This document shows, one piece after another, positions 20,241 to 32,479 of a stretch of DNA of 64,000 bases (position 1 is its first letter; the number at the start of each line of letters is the position of its first letter). The DNA is taken from the NCBI GenBank assembly GCA_030998225.1, contig JAPYXD010000704.1, forward strand, positions 2,976,001 through 3,040,000, in the 5' to 3' direction. Under the pieces are notes generated by a model. The model was not told where the DNA came from and searched no databases. It saw only the letters and a list, made by a program, of their open reading frames with translations. Position numbers and translations under genes: made by a program. The stretch is from Diplolepis rosae (taxonomy: Eukaryota; Arthropoda; Insecta; Hymenoptera; Diplolepididae).

Positions 20241-21001
20241 CATCTATTGGACATTTGACTCAAAATGCCTCTAGAATGTATGCGTTTCATTAAAATTGCT
20301 ATTTCTTATACACATCAAATACACGATAGATAGATGTATATATATAAGGCAGATTGAAATTCAGGAGCATATTGAAGTAAGCTCCAAGAAGAGCATCGAG
20401 AATTTCAAACCAATATATATGATAAAAAAAATAATGACTGCAGTAGTTTTCTGAGGCTTTGACTGTTGACAGTATGACAGTGTGAAAAATCTTTTACAAA
20501 AAATGAAGAGGTGGATTTCTAATCTATAATTTTAAAGTTTTCACAAATTGAATCTCGTACAAAATTAAAAACTTTATAGTCTGAAGACTACTGAATTAAA
20601 TGAAATTGATTACGATTGTAATTTATTGTAATTTGAGACATTAAATATGGTAGTTATCGTTAGAATTATAGTAATTACAGGATGTGATTAAATCGCAATC
20701 TTTTTCTTTCGTCATGGATGTTTGTCACGACATATGAGAAATATTTCTTCGTGGGAATAAGCTTTCACGGTTCATTATCAAACGTAAGTTTATGTTTCTA
20801 ATGACATCAATTGGTTCACTTTTAAATCTTTGCTTTTCATATTTAGAATTTTATCCATATAACGACTAGGTAAATATTGATTATGTAAAATCTCAAATAA
20901 AGTCAAATCAGTAATTAGTAAAAATATAGTGTAACTGATTTCTAGTCAATTCTGATACCATAAATATTCGATAAAACTTTAGTCGCTAAAATCTCAATAG
21001 C
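20241..21001. other. Intergenic stretch, no gene recognised
   Basis: AT-rich; no conserved motif, RNA gene or repeat family recognised. Confidence 0.45.
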
Positions 21002-21457
21002 TACACCCAGAAAAAAGTTTCTTTGATTCAAACAAATTTGTGCATTGCTATACGGTCAAAGAAAAGTTTCTTTCATTTAAAGAAATTTATTGATTGTTTT
21101 TTTTCTTTGAATTAAACAAATTAATGTCTGCGAAGTCGCATAGTACATACGAAATGTGATTCACAGAAGTATTATCTTTAATTTAATAAACAAATTGTCT
21201 TCGTTCAAAGATAATAAAATTAAGTGAATTATTTCTTAAGTTTTTGCCAGTACTGTATATGAATTAAAAACATATATTTTTTAAATCAAACAAATAATTT
21301 TCAAAAAATAATCTCTTTCATTCAAAAAAGGCTAAAAACGTTATTTCTTAAAATCAAATATATTTATATGTGTTCTAAAGGTGTTTTAACTTTGAATTCA
21401 AGAAATGAAATTAAAAATCGATTTCTTAAATCTAAGTAAAACTTTTTTCTGGGTGTA
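21002..21457. mobile_element. 456-bp MITE with TACACCCAGAAAAAAGTTT termini
   Basis: The left end TACACCCAGAAAAAAGTTT is the perfect complement of the right end AAACTTTTTTCTGGGTGTA. The interior is full of TTTCTTTGATTCAAA-type AT repeats in both orientations. A related inverted partial copy lies at 25232-25648, and shorter palindromic relatives occur at 35801-35892 and 63259-63472. No coding capacity. Confidence 0.85.
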
Positions 21458-22059
21458 AAGCAAAAAGTCATCCACTGATTCAAATAATTTATCAATAAAC
21501 TTTAACTGATTTGACTTATGAGTGTGATTTATTTATGACTGCAATTGCGTATTAGGTTTAATAGATTGCTTTCTCCGAACATATAGACCCTAATATTTTC
21601 GATGGAGGTGATCTCACTTTCATTCTCCATACACCATGGGGATACAGTAATCCAGATAAGCCACTAAATGTCAGCAATTTGAGAAGCCCAATCCCTTAAA
21701 ACAAAGTTCCTACTTCACGAGTGTATTTGTTATGATAACATGATTACTTGTCCCCTAAAAATATGACAACAAATCATAAAAAATATTGGTATTCTTAAAG
21801 AAAAAAAATCTACCCGCCCCCCTGCACAGCTCACAAGTAAAGTTTGAGCGCGCCCAGGCCACGCGATTCAATCGTCGCGCTCGTTCTGGTGTTCTGTGCG
21901 TAAATTTCAATTTATTCCTCATAATTTAATCAAATAACTGAAGTAAATTTTATAATATTGTAGATATCAATTTACTTTTCTCCAAGTTACTTCGACTTTG
22001 AGGAACGCATTCTCATCACGATACCCACTCTTTGTGCTCGATTTTATCAATCGAACCCG
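21458..22059. other. Spacer with a GC-hairpin repeat fragment
   Basis: 21838-22045 holds a diverged piece of the repeat seen at 24.8 and 44.7 kb: TTTGAGCGCGCCCAGGCCAC followed by ATTCAATCGTCGCGCTCG and, at about 22006, GCATTCTCATCACGATAC. No gene is recognised. Confidence 0.55.
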
Positions 22060-22792
22060 AGTCGAAGTATTGATTCTCTATTGATTCTCTAAGATGCTCC
22101 ATTTTCGAGGACTTGAGAGAATCAAAAGAGGCGTATTAGCTGTTTAAATCAATGTAATTTTGATCCTCTGTTGATGCTCTTCTTCTGCAGATATTTCCGT
22201 TTCTGCACCTTGGAGGATCTTAAAGAGTAGCAACGAAGATTCTCCTTACCTCCTCTATGATACTCCATTTTTAAAAGTATATAATTCCTAATGACGTTAG
22301 GAATTAGCAACGGTTTATTATTATTTATATTTATCGTGTTGATTAAAAGAGAAATGAAAATATAGTACCAGACTTTTGGAAAATAATGAGGAATGTATCA
22401 AAGTATCAATGTCTGGTACATGTCGAATTTTGTTTTGAAAACATTAATTTTGAAATTTGGACAGTAAAATTTCCATCCATTTTACTGTCCAAATTACAAT
22501 ACCGGTAACAACATATCTACAAATTAATTTTGAGAAATTTTATTTTTCGAAATAAAAATCCAAATGGTACCGGAGATTGATTTTTCGATGGATTCCTCAT
22601 TATTGCCTACAATTTCATGATTATATTTACATTCCTGTCCTAATCAACCCGATGAATATAAATAATATAAAATGGTATTTTAACATACCCTCAAGTACCA
22701 GAATGAAAAGGATTCAACAAGAGCGAGTCTTCGATTTTTCAAAAACTATTAGAGATTTTAAAACGTTTTTTTTTTAAAATAAAAGTACTCTC

Positions 22793-23496
22793 GAAGGACT
22801 ACAGCGCTACTATCTAATAGATAGTCCAGTCCCCATCGTTGTCCAGAATGGCCTGGCACCTTTTCGGCATGCTTTCCACTAATTTTTCAGCGTAGTCCGT
22901 TGGTAATTCTTGCCATATCTTCCTGATTTTTTGCAAGAGCTGTTTCAGGGTGAAGACACGTTTTCCCGCAAGCTTCCTCTTTAAAACACTCCAGACATTT
23001 TCGATTGGATTCGCATCGGGGGACTGTGATGGCCAGTCCAAAGTTGTGATGCCATTTTCTGTTTTCCAGGCGGTGCAGAGACGGCTTCGATGTTTCGGGT
23101 CGTTATTTTCTTGTAAGATCCAATCGGCTCCAAACATCTTTGTAGCAGACCTTAGAAGACCACGTTCATATATTTGGAGCATTTTCTGAGCATTCAAGTT
23201 CTCGGTGAAGAGCTCTAAACACCCAAAACCGCGCTGTCAGAATTTAAGCATCCCCAAAAATGGACCTTCACGGGGTGTTTTTTATTGGCTTTATAACGCT
23301 CAACCCACTTCTTCACGAACGATTTCGACTTTTTGATGTATTTAGCAGCGGCTGTATAGGACATAAGTACACAAGTACACAAGAAGACCGCTTCAAAACG
23401 TTTCGCGTACACAGAACTCATTATGACTCACGTCTGCTCTCTCCGACGATTCCAGCGCTACTAAATCGCCTTGTTAATTGCACCGTAGCCCTTTAA
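22793..23496 (-). mobile_element. Internally deleted Tc1-like element
   Basis: The ends AAGGACTACAGCGCTAC (22793) and, on the other strand, AAGGGCTACGGTGCAATTAA (from 23496) look like degenerate inverted repeats. The enclosed transposase is complete at its C-terminus but lacks the middle. At 0.7 kb it is roughly half the normal Tc1 length. Confidence 0.7.
22814..23421 (-). pseudogene. Tc1 (DD34E) transposase relic with a catalytic Asp changed
   Basis: The N-terminus (from 23421) reads MSSVYAKRFEAVF, then MSYTAAAKYIKKSKSFVKKW, a paired-type HTH. A deletion follows, and a frameshift or stop near 23215. Then come LNAQKMLQIYERGLL, WILQENNDPKHRSR, TLDWPSQSPDANPIENVWSV and the end NDGDWTIY. The Glu (PIENVW) is present. 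At the second catalytic position, where the family has an Asp (LQ(E/Q)DNDPKH), this copy reads QENNDPKH, consistent with GAT to AAT. With the shifted Asp restored in thought, the spacing to the Glu is 34. The first catalytic Asp lies in the deleted part. Confidence 0.85.
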
Positions 23497-23799
23497 ATGT
23501 TGTTTAAATGTTTAAATCAAAAGAGTATCAAGAGAAGCAAAAGAGAATCAATAGTTCGACTTGGGAAATAAAGAAGTTCTGATTTTTGATAACATTTTTC
23601 CACAATTAATCTTTGAGGCAAATAATAACTGTATTTCAGATTTTAACGTTTTGTCGTATCTCGAATATCAAGTCTGAATGGAAAATAGAATTTGCTTAAT
23701 GGTTTTTGCAAGTAATCGAATCAAAATTTCAATTATTTAAATAAAGTTCTTGACTAAAATTTAGTGCTATCCATGCGAAAAAAGATTTGATTGTATAAA

Positions 23800-24095
23800 A
23801 TAAAATAAAATATTTGAAAGGTTTTCTTTGATTCAAACAAAAGATTTATTTGAATTAAATAACATTTGTTTAAAAAAATAAATAAATAAAATATCTTTGG
23901 GCCAAATAAATATTTGTTTATATATGGTCAAAGATATAATTTGTTTGATTTAAGGCATACATTTATTTTATTTGAACAATTTTTTATTTGGTTCAAAGCT
24001 ACTTTGTTTCAATGAAAATTTTTTTATTGAATTCAAATAAATCATTTCTTTAAATCAAAGAAAGTCTTTCAAACAAATGATTTTCTTTGATTCAA
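23800..24095. repeat. AT-rich MITE, inverse relative of 47600-47890
   Basis: Reverse complementing this segment gives a series of blocks (GAAAGACTTTCTTTGATTTA, TTTGACCATATATAAACAAA, TTATTTAATTCAAATAAATC) found in the same order at 47.6 kb. The whole stretch consists of TTTGATTCAAA-like phrases in both orientations. No coding capacity. Confidence 0.65.
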
Positions 24096-24105
24096 TTCAA
24101 TTTTT

Positions 24106-24636
24106 ACATTCTCATCATATGGATAAGAAGGTATTAGTTTTACGTGAAAAATGACTTTCGAAATTTTTATCAAATCTTTACGTCTTGAGACCCCCTGAGT
24201 CAGAAAAAGTGTTTTTTACGAAAAGTGTCTGTCTGTCTGTCTGTAGTAGGTCGTATACTCGATAACTCTCGATAGAATTATCAGATTCAATTGAGCTTGG
24301 GCACACTTTATCGGAGCCGAAAAAGTAAGGACAAGTTCGTTAATTAGCCATATCCAACCAACATTGAGGAAACTAGACCATTTTTTGTGTTTTTGAAAAA
24401 ATTAAAAATTCTAATACTGGTTTTTGTTAGTGCTCATAAATCTCTACAAATTATCTTCATAACATTCTTTGATTAAACCAAAATTAGAAATGATATAGCA
24501 TGTTTTGATTATAAGAAACGCTATTGAAAAAATTCCAGTTTTTAGCCTAAATATGTGATATTTTTATTAAAAAGTTACTGAAATATATACAGAAAATCGA
24601 GCGCGAAGCGCGAGTTCCATGATAAGAATGTATCCC
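24106..24636 (-). mobile_element. ACATTCTCATC-terminated element, copy 1
   Basis: It starts ACATTCTCATC and ends near GATAAGAATGT (one change from the complement). It carries a short (CTGT)n tract at 24225-24244 and the phrase GAGACCCCCTGAGTCAGAAA. The same blocks in the same order, on the opposite strand, occur at 45011-46100 and partly at 58676-60035. Near one end, the GAGCGCGAAGCGCGAG hairpin stands out in AT-rich DNA. No ORF; a MITE-like family. Confidence 0.7.
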
Positions 24637-24794
24637 TTAAGGCCGATAGAGCCTTAAGTGAATTGAATTTCCTGTTTCACTTAAACCCAAAAACAAATTT
24701 AGTGACTTTGAGAAAATATGTAATTCACATCATCTGTAATATTATAAAATTGATTTGAGCTTCAGTATTAAATTATAAGAAATAAACTTAAATG

Positions 24795-24908
24795 TATGCG
24801 AAGAGCATAAGACCGAGCGCTAAGCGCGATGTCCAAAAAGAACGGAGCGCTAAGCGCGATGATTGAATCGCGCGCCCTAGGCGCGCTCAAACTTGCGAGC
24901 GACACTTA
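24795..24908. repeat. GC-rich hairpin cluster (GAGCGCTAAGCGCGATG units)
   Basis: Three or more imperfect short palindromes of the type GAGCGCTAAGCGCGATG and GCGCGCCCTAGGCGCGC lie within about 110 bp of otherwise AT-rich DNA. An inverted, better preserved counterpart lies at 44685-44840. Two near-identical units are separated by GTCCAAAAAGAAC. Confidence 0.75.
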
Positions 24909-25231
24909 ATTTTTTTCCATTACCGAAGTTCATTGAGGTTATCATGTAATCGCGATCAATCGTGAGTTTCGTGACTCATCAGGTTTTTCTTCGATTTCGA
25001 TCAATCAGATCAAATCAAACGCAGTTCATCAAAACCTGTCGATAACTTGATATGAACGGAACGTACATGATGTCAATGCCCCGACTTTCTTTTAAGCACA
25101 GAGAAAATATTGAGTGAAAAAATAAACTGATGGATATGCGACGACGTAACTGGAAAGTGAAATGGTATAGCCTATTATTAACTTCCGCCTGTTAGAAAAA
25201 ATGTTATGTATTCATCAAAACGAACTGGTTT
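24909..25231. other. Intergenic spacer
   Basis: AT-rich, nothing recognised. Confidence 0.45.
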
Positions 25232-25648
25232 CACCCAGAAAAAATTTTCATTTAAATTTAAGAAACCGTTTTTTCAACACCATTCCTTCAATTCGAAGTA
25301 AAAACATCTTTAGAACAAATGTAAATTTATTTGATTTTAATAATAAATCACGTTTTAAGACTTTTTTAAATAAAAGAAATTAATTTTTCAACATTATTTA
25401 CTTGATTTAAAAAAATGTTTTTTTGATTCAAATACAGCACTGGCAAAAACTTAAGAAATAATTTATTAAATTTTATTTCCTTGAACGAACAAAAGTCTTT
25501 CTTTAAATTAAAGAAAATATTTCTGTAAATCACTTTACGTATTTACTATGCGATTGCGTGTACACTCATTTCTTTAACAAAGGAAAAATAATAATCAAGA
25601 AATTTCTTTAAATCAAAGAAATTTTTTTGACCGTATAGTAATTTTGCT
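25232..25648. mobile_element. Partial, inverted copy of the TACACCCAGAAAA MITE
   Basis: It begins TCACCCAGAAAAAATTTTC and contains AGCACTGGCAAAAACTTAAG and ATTTACTATGCGATTGCG, each the complement of blocks in the 21.0-kb copy. It ends near GACCGTATAGTAATTTTGC without the terminal repeat, so the far end is lost. Confidence 0.7.
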
Positions 25649-28600
25649 AAATTTATCTTGAAATTACGAAACTGTAGCAGAATTTTCAATCACATGTAAC
25701 TGTATAAAGCTTCAGTTACCAGGACCGTAAAATTTATTCTATTCAAGTCTCGGAATTTCCAGATACAAGTATCGGAATATTCATTAATTTATAACTAAAA
25801 ATTGAAAAATTTTCTTTTAAATTTACATTTAACTGAATTTTCTCAAATTTATGTTAATTCTACGAAATTGTAACTGTATAAAGCTTTAATTAAATGTGTA
25901 GGGAAATTCTGGTAGAAATTTCTAACAGTGTATAGAGCAAGTTTATCATGATCTCACCTGTAATAAATTGTGTCCGGTATAGTCTGGACAGGTAAATGTA
26001 GGTTGGAAAGACACTGAAAGAAAGTTTTCTAGCAATAAACAGGCCACGGCTTCCCATCTCCGAACAGTCACCAACCATTATGTAATTATTGTACCGCACT
26101 TACAATTAGTTGCAACCATTATATGTATGACTTTGGCGAATTACGCAAAAGTTGCATCCCCATTCCATCATAATAAATTACATTTTTAATGGGAAAACTT
26201 TCCAACATGAGCTTGCTATTAGTTTTGCATCTTTTGACTGCTTTATGTGAATCACGATAAACATAAGGACTTTAATGGTAATTTGTAGAACTGTCCTAAT
26301 TGTAGTTTGAAGATGTAGTTATTTATGTAAATTTACTTTCATCGTATAACTTCGTAACTAAACGAATCTAAGATCTCATAGCTTGAACGGTATAAGATAA
26401 TATTTCCAATTTTTCCGACCGACTTGACGTTTCATGGAAAAAATAGTAAGTTATCTGAGGTAACGACTTCGGTTTGTAAAATATGCTATACTGCTACTTA
26501 ATTGGTTGACACATCTATATTTTTGCCTACTATAGTTACCTGAGTTATTGACCTAGACATGCACATAACAACATGTAAATTAGTATATTACATTACAAGG
26601 GGCGAAACAGATCGATTGCATGAGTGTGAAGTTTGCTGCCCGAGTTGGCCCGAGTGAAACGAGGGCTGCAATCACACGAAATGCTTTCGCTGTGTTTTGT
26701 TTCGAGTAATGTATACTATTTTACATAGCAACTCTTTTGAGAATCTGATTGGCTGTAACTGTGGAGCGGGTTGAAACTACGATTTTCAACCCGCTCTACA
26801 GGTACCGAAAATCGGATTTTCAAAGAAGGCGCTATGAAAAATAGTTTTTCGAAACAATAAATTACTAGTGGCATATTTCATAAACCTAAGTAACTGGATC
26901 AACAACTAACTATACTTTTTTCATTAACTGAGAGAAAGTTTCACTACTTGTGAGAAATCTATAGCCAAGGCCGACTCTGAAAACCCTCAGCATGCTGGAA
27001 AAAATACGATATTAAGCGAAATTACCTATAATGACATTGAGATTCGTCAGACTTTTGCGCCAGAAAAAAAACTGATGGTACACTGAAAGAAATGCTTGGG
27101 ATTTATCAGCCATATGAATATAGCTGAATGTTTTCAAGTAATTCAATAAAATATATTTGACAGTTAACCAAAAATATTGCTGCAATAGTAATTCAAATGG
27201 TTGGAATACACATACAGGCTGAACTAATACAAGCAAACCTTGGTTTTCGGTAAATCTCCAATATAATATAGGTCAAGGAACCACAATAATGTCTGTATCG
27301 TCGAATTTTTTTTTCAGTGTAAGATAAACCAGTTGACAGGTTGGTTACACGGAGAAAAAATATCGGGAATCACCAAAAAATAAAAATTACCAAACTCGAA
27401 ATTTGCTTAATATCACCAGAAAAATAGCAAAAATAGCATTAAAAAAAGTTTTTTCTTATTCGCGGAAAATCTACTGAAGCAAAACAACTTTTATTTACAG
27501 TGGTTGAAAATCCATTAACTCCAAGTGGTGGGACATCCTGCTGTATATGCAGTTGAATGTATCTGTAGGAATATCATCAGAAGTGCATCATAGAATAGAA
27601 TAGGATATTGTAACGACTGAAATTTCATATATGAATAATGCATTGCACTGTTTCACATCGTCAAGTTAATAACTTCTGAAGTATTGAGAAACGATGAAGA
27701 GAAATTTTCGATGCAACATTATAATTTCTAATATATCACACTATCTATCTAAAATTGCGCAAAATTATAGCCGGGTAATAAAAATATTCTCAATGTCATG
27801 ATCTTACATTGAAAAAAATTTGATTAATACTTAAATTCTAGAATAAAATTAACTGAGAAAATAGTAAAATCAACTAAGAAACTGAGGAAATTAACTAGAT
27901 TTTCGGATAGTTTGACTTTAAAAAAAGGTATAATCCTACTATTCAACTAGTCAACTGGTAACTCTTACCAGTATTTTTCGGTGGGAAAATTATTATTTTT
28001 AATTATAAAATTATTTGTTGAGTAAACAAATTCAGAATTTCTACTGTGTGTACTCTGCACAATTTTTCTATCTCTTTTTTTGCAGATTTATTGTCTCCTA
28101 ACTTTACTATGCTCAAATTCTATTTACTATCTTTCAAAAGAAAAATTGGGCAAAATTTACTTTCAAATATAGTTATTTTAAAAAATTTTCTGTCCGTTTT
28201 TCTGTACGAACTCTGCAGAATTTCTGTACTTTTTTTACTTGGGTAAATATTCTCGTGGCTTAACAAAATTATTTTGTTGGGTCTTCTTTTGTTGTTCTGG
28301 GCAAAGTTTTGTTGAAACTGAATGAAATGCACGACCACGTGTGTGCACTAATTGTTCATGTCACTGGCAACTCGATCACGTTTCTAAAAATTTACAATAT
28401 GGCGGTGCCGCTAGTAAGATCAGATGTTTACTTGGTTATCTAGTTCCAAATTGTGAAATTTATCAAATGATGTAGAGTATAGTGTAGTTTTTTTTTTAAG
28501 TGAAGGTTCTTCCACTCCTTCAGCGAAGATGTCTCACAATACAAGGAGAAATATTTTGGAGGAATGGGATCTACTTTGCTTAATCGATAAAGTTTGATTT

Positions 28601-28727
28601 GCCCAGTGTTGCAATTGCATTGTACACTCTAAAAACAGGCTATTGACTGGCAAACGATTCCCTTCACTATTAAAGGATTGTCGTTTCAAATGCTATTCTT
28701 TTACTGGCAAAGTATTTCCTTTGGTTC
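25649..28727. other. Long stretch without recognisable genes
   Basis: It contains the GAGTGTGAAGTTTG-type repeat at about 26610-26700 and a GC-richer hairpin GAGCGGGTTGAAAC...GATTTTCAACCCGCTC at about 26764-26800. A MITE-like end, ACACGGAGAAAAAATATCGG, lies at about 27348. No transposase or splice-flanked exon is seen. The region could be intronic to the gene proposed at 32.5 kb on the minus strand, since its next exon has to lie at lower coordinates, but I could not find that exon. Confidence 0.45.
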
Positions 28728-29147
28728 CTTACTTTTTGGAATATGCCAACTTTGGCTTGTTATTGTCATCTTGTTGGCATTTTTTTGATATGCTTTTTCC
28801 ACGTGATAATTACGTCGGAATTATCGCTTTTCATTGATTTTTTAAAATAAAAACTTAAAAATCGATTATTTCGGAGTTATCGTGTATGTATAATTTTGCA
28901 TTTATAATAATTATTTATCATTATTTCAGCAGACTTGAGCTGAAGTCTGCTGAAATAGTTATTTTTATAAGTGCTCGTAGAATCGCATTATTTTAAAAAT
29001 TAAACATTATAATTTTTAAGTTTTTATTTTAAAAAATCAATGAAAAGCGATAATTCCGACGTAATTATCACTTGGAAAAAAAATACCAAAAAAATGCCAA
29101 TAAGATGACAATAACAAGCCAAAGTTGGCATATTCCAAAAAGTAAGT
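28728..29147. repeat. 420-bp palindrome with arms of about 135 bp and an inner hairpin
   Basis: The left arm (about 28728-28866), starting CCTTACTTTTTGGAATATGC, is the near-perfect complement of the right arm (about 29012-29147), ending GGCATATTCCAAAAAGTAAG. The loop carries a second hairpin, CAGCAGACTTGAGC next to GAAGTCTGCTG at about 28928-28955. Preserved arms over such length in AT-rich DNA suggest a recent palindromic MITE or selection on the hairpin. Confidence 0.85.
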
Positions 29148-29455
29148 GGTCTTGAAATGAAATCATTTGTCCTACAAAGGAAATATAATTTCGAAGATGA
29201 AAGAAAACAAATTGTATGATATAACCTATAATAATGTACATAAGCTCAACTTTAACAAATGCGAATATTAAATCGATCATTATCAATACTATAGTAATGA
29301 TCCTACTTAGATTTCAGCTTAAAGAAATTTTAAGATGCAACTTTAATGAAAAACATTATATTCAATGAAATTCAAGGACGTTTTACAAAATCATTTTTAA
29401 AAAGGACGACTGATAAAACCCTGCGATGGTTAACAGCATCACCCTTTTTTGGTTA
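29148..29455. other. Intergenic spacer
   Basis: AT-rich, no feature recognised. Confidence 0.45.
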
Positions 29456-29819
29456 TAAGGCCATGGATCAATCGGACCACGTGACTAAATTATACATTTA
29501 TTCGTTCATGTAAGATAACTTTTTAAATTTACAATGTATCTTTCTGATAATTTGGGAAACGTAACAAAAGATAATAAAGCACGTATGTTAACTTCTTTTT
29601 AGTAAAAATTTTGAAAAAAATTCGAAAACTTATCGACAATTACAGTTAACTGTAAAATTTTTTGCAAAATTTTCACTCATACAAAGTTGACAGACGTTCT
29701 CTATCGTGTTCTGTAGTATTTTCCAAATTTTTAGGAAGATATTTTGTAAAAGAAAAAAGTTATCTTACACGAACTTTTACAGGAATTTGGTCACGTGATC
29801 TGGTTGATCCATGGCCTTA
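29456..29819. mobile_element. TAAGGCCATGGAT MITE, copy 1
   Basis: The ends are TAAGGCCATGGATCAA and TTGATCCATGGCCTTA, with a CACGTGA E-box-like hexamer just inside each end. The 364-bp element aligns, inverted, with 33470-33835 throughout (for example GACGTTCTCTATCGTGTTCT here against its near-complement there). A TTA/TAA target duplication is possible. No coding capacity. Confidence 0.88.
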
Positions 29820-30237
29820 AATAAAAAACGACGTCCCGTGGAGCAAATTACCAATAAATATTCGCTGCTGGGCATGAAATTATTTTCAAAATAGCGGATA
29901 TGCCTTTTTTATGCAAAAAAAATTGTTTGACATAGACGTGAAAACTTTTCTCAACGAAATTCTTTACTTATTATTTTGAGAGACATTGGGTACAGGATTT
30001 TTGTGGAAAAATTCCTTGTTTCATTACAATGTGTATTAGTACAATTACAAATTAGTACGATGCCCATGGAGCACTTTAAGCCAGTAAGATTGACATAGTG
30101 ACCCATTTAAGCGTAATCTGACTGACGTTTTCGTGTTCAGGGACTCATAACTCATAATCTCCAATTTTCGTATAAATTAATCCGGTTACACGATGATGAA
30201 GAAAAAACACGATTTTCGAGCCACTTTGAGTCAGTAG
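29820..30237. other. Intergenic spacer
   Basis: Nothing recognised. Confidence 0.45.
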
Positions 30238-30887
30238 ACTGCAAAAAGAAGTGTCTTAATATAGAATACTTGTGTAGTATTTCTAAGATGTATCGATAGT
30301 CACTTCTACGTTTCCTAAAACATCTTATCTGAAGATACGTAAAATATTTCAAGTTGAGCCGTCGGTAACCTAGGTTACTTATGTTACCGACAGTTTAATG
30401 TACCGTATAACCTCTACATTGTAAGAAAAAGCTCGCGATATACTGGTGTCTGTATCTGTTACACATGTTGATGCAAACGAACGATATGTTTCTCTAAATG
30501 AGTTGATGTTCCACCACAGAAGAAACACATGGAACACTCAAAACCCTCAAAACGCTCCATTGTTTTGAGGTTATGAACTGTAACTATAACTCCATGAGAG
30601 ATTCTTTCTTTTGACTACTACTTCTTTTACACTTTACGCGTCTTAGTTTTTAATTCAGAACCATCTTATGACACCCTAAACATCTAAAACTAAAACACAT
30701 TATCTAACTCAATCAAGTATCTTATTTTGTAAGGCGGAAAAAACATCTTCATTTCTATCAAGATACGTAAGTCGTCTTAATGTTGAATAAGACACTTTGT
30801 GAGATATCTTATTTGAAGACAGAAGGTGGCAAATTTCCATTTTATATCTTATAGTAAATGACCAGGTAAGACACTTCTTTTTGCAGT
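30238..30887. mobile_element. 650-bp MITE with perfect 21-bp TIRs
   Basis: The left end ACTGCAAAAAGAAGTGTCTT (with a further A) is the exact complement of the right end AAGACACTTCTTTTTGCAGT. TAAGACAC/ATCTTAT-type phrases recur inside in both orientations (for example TCTTATCTGAAGATAC and GTCTTAATGTTGAATAAGAC). No coding capacity and no second copy in the window. A GTA-like flank is present on both sides but is too short to be sure of a target duplication. Confidence 0.82.
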
Positions 30888-32479
30888 GTAAGAATGAGTA
30901 TCAGAACCGACGCGGGATAATCTGACCGACCTTTTCATAATCCCCAGACAGTGTTTTATTACCAGTATAAATTCCAATCGATTCCGTTATGATGGAAATA
31001 TCACACGAAAATGAAGTCGCGCGAAAATTAATTACCCCAATACAGAATCGCTATTGGTTTTTCTGACTGGCGATTTCCTATTGAGGCTTTCACAAAGTGT
31101 CTTTCAGAATTTTTTTTAGCTGGTTACAAATTACGAAGGATTTCTTGAAATGGTCTCCCGTACTACTAGCTACTGACCAACAAATCAATTATGAATAATT
31201 TTACTAGTTTTCTTCGGTGTAGAATTTAAAAAGTGAGGATCTCTATATTTTTTACATCAACACGATAAGAACCAAATAAATCCCAAAGAAAAATTCGACA
31301 TACGCATAGGAAACTGCGTAGATGTAGTAAACTGTCAGTAGAAAAAGAGTAGATGTCATCTTAGAAAATCATCTTGGGCCTAATAAGGCAAAAATTAGGC
31401 TCTGGGCCTACAATAAGAATACCTCACTGAATAGATCTTCCAAAATTCTGAAACTTTTGTTTGTTTTTGTCACAGTCAGAAGTCTTGGGACTGGTTTGAT
31501 GCAGTTTTCCATTCATTTCTATCCTCAGCGAGTCTTTTCATATCTTGTAAATAATATATACATTATAAATGATCCATCACTCAAGTTACAATTTTAACGT
31601 TCAAAATTTTGATATTCTACAATTTCAAAATAATCACTCAATAAAAACAATGAGCATAGGAAACCACAGGAGAAGCCACATGGGAATCTACATATGTATA
31701 TATGATGTGGGCTTAAATTATAATATGGCCTCCCATATGGTTTCCAATGTTATTTTCTACATATTTTTGAGTTTGACTTTGGTTAAAAAATAGAGAAGAT
31801 AACTGCATTTCCTTGGCAAAAGTTGGTTGCTTACATTAGTGGTGGTTTGCCATTTCTTTATTTATAGAACATCATCTTTGAGCTATTCGATCGTTTCCAA
31901 ACATTTGGGATCTTATTGTTAATAACAATAAGAATATTATTTTAATAATGTATTTTCAGCATTATTACTTTTACAAATTAGATAGCAACATCAACTAAAC
32001 AAATGGTTGTGTAAAATAAGTAGTAAAATGAAGAGCAAAAACATTTTTACTGTGCAGTAAAAGTTGAGGACATATAGTGTATAACTTCCCTGGTCAAGGT
32101 CTTAAGCCAAAGAAGAATAAAACTCAAATGAGATGGAAATATATGCGGACAAGTTTTTTTTTGTAAAAAACGAAAACTGATGGTGCTCTTGAATTCACAA
32201 TATTATGGTGTTTCTATGTTTCCTAAAACATCGCTTGTAAAATAACCTAAAAATACATGTAAATCAATAAAATATTCTTTGTCCGATGGTAAAATCAATA
32301 ATTTTTTTCCGTGCAGAGTAGAAAAATTTGTCAACATATTCTTTTTACAGTTTGACATAAAGCAATAATTCATTTTTCTTACGTGACTCTTAGCGTCTTG
32401 TCCTTTGACACCCTTTATTTCTAAATATACAATAACTTATCTTGAAATAATTTTTACTCTATAAATAAATCATTCTTAC
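30888..32479. other. Probable intron, or unannotated spacer, downstream of the 32.5-kb exon
   Basis: No exon, RNA gene or transposase is recognised. On the minus strand this region directly follows the splice donor at 32479 and would be intron 2 of the candidate gene if that call is right. Confidence 0.35.

Larger units (their letters stand above)
22060..23575. mobile_element. Old inverted-repeat element hosting a Tc1 insertion
   Basis: The left end near 22060 (GAGTCGAAGTATTGATTCTC) matches the complement of the right end near 23540-23570 (GAATCAATAGTTCGACTTGG). Between them lie about 0.7 kb of AT-rich sequence and a Tc1 relic. The simplest reading is an older MITE-like element into which Tc1 inserted. 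The arms are diverged, so the boundaries are approximate. Confidence 0.5.

Noticed and set aside
30888..32479. Downstream exons of the candidate gene at 32.5 kb
   Set aside because: I looked for acceptor/donor-flanked open segments in a compatible phase on the minus strand and found none that stood above chance.
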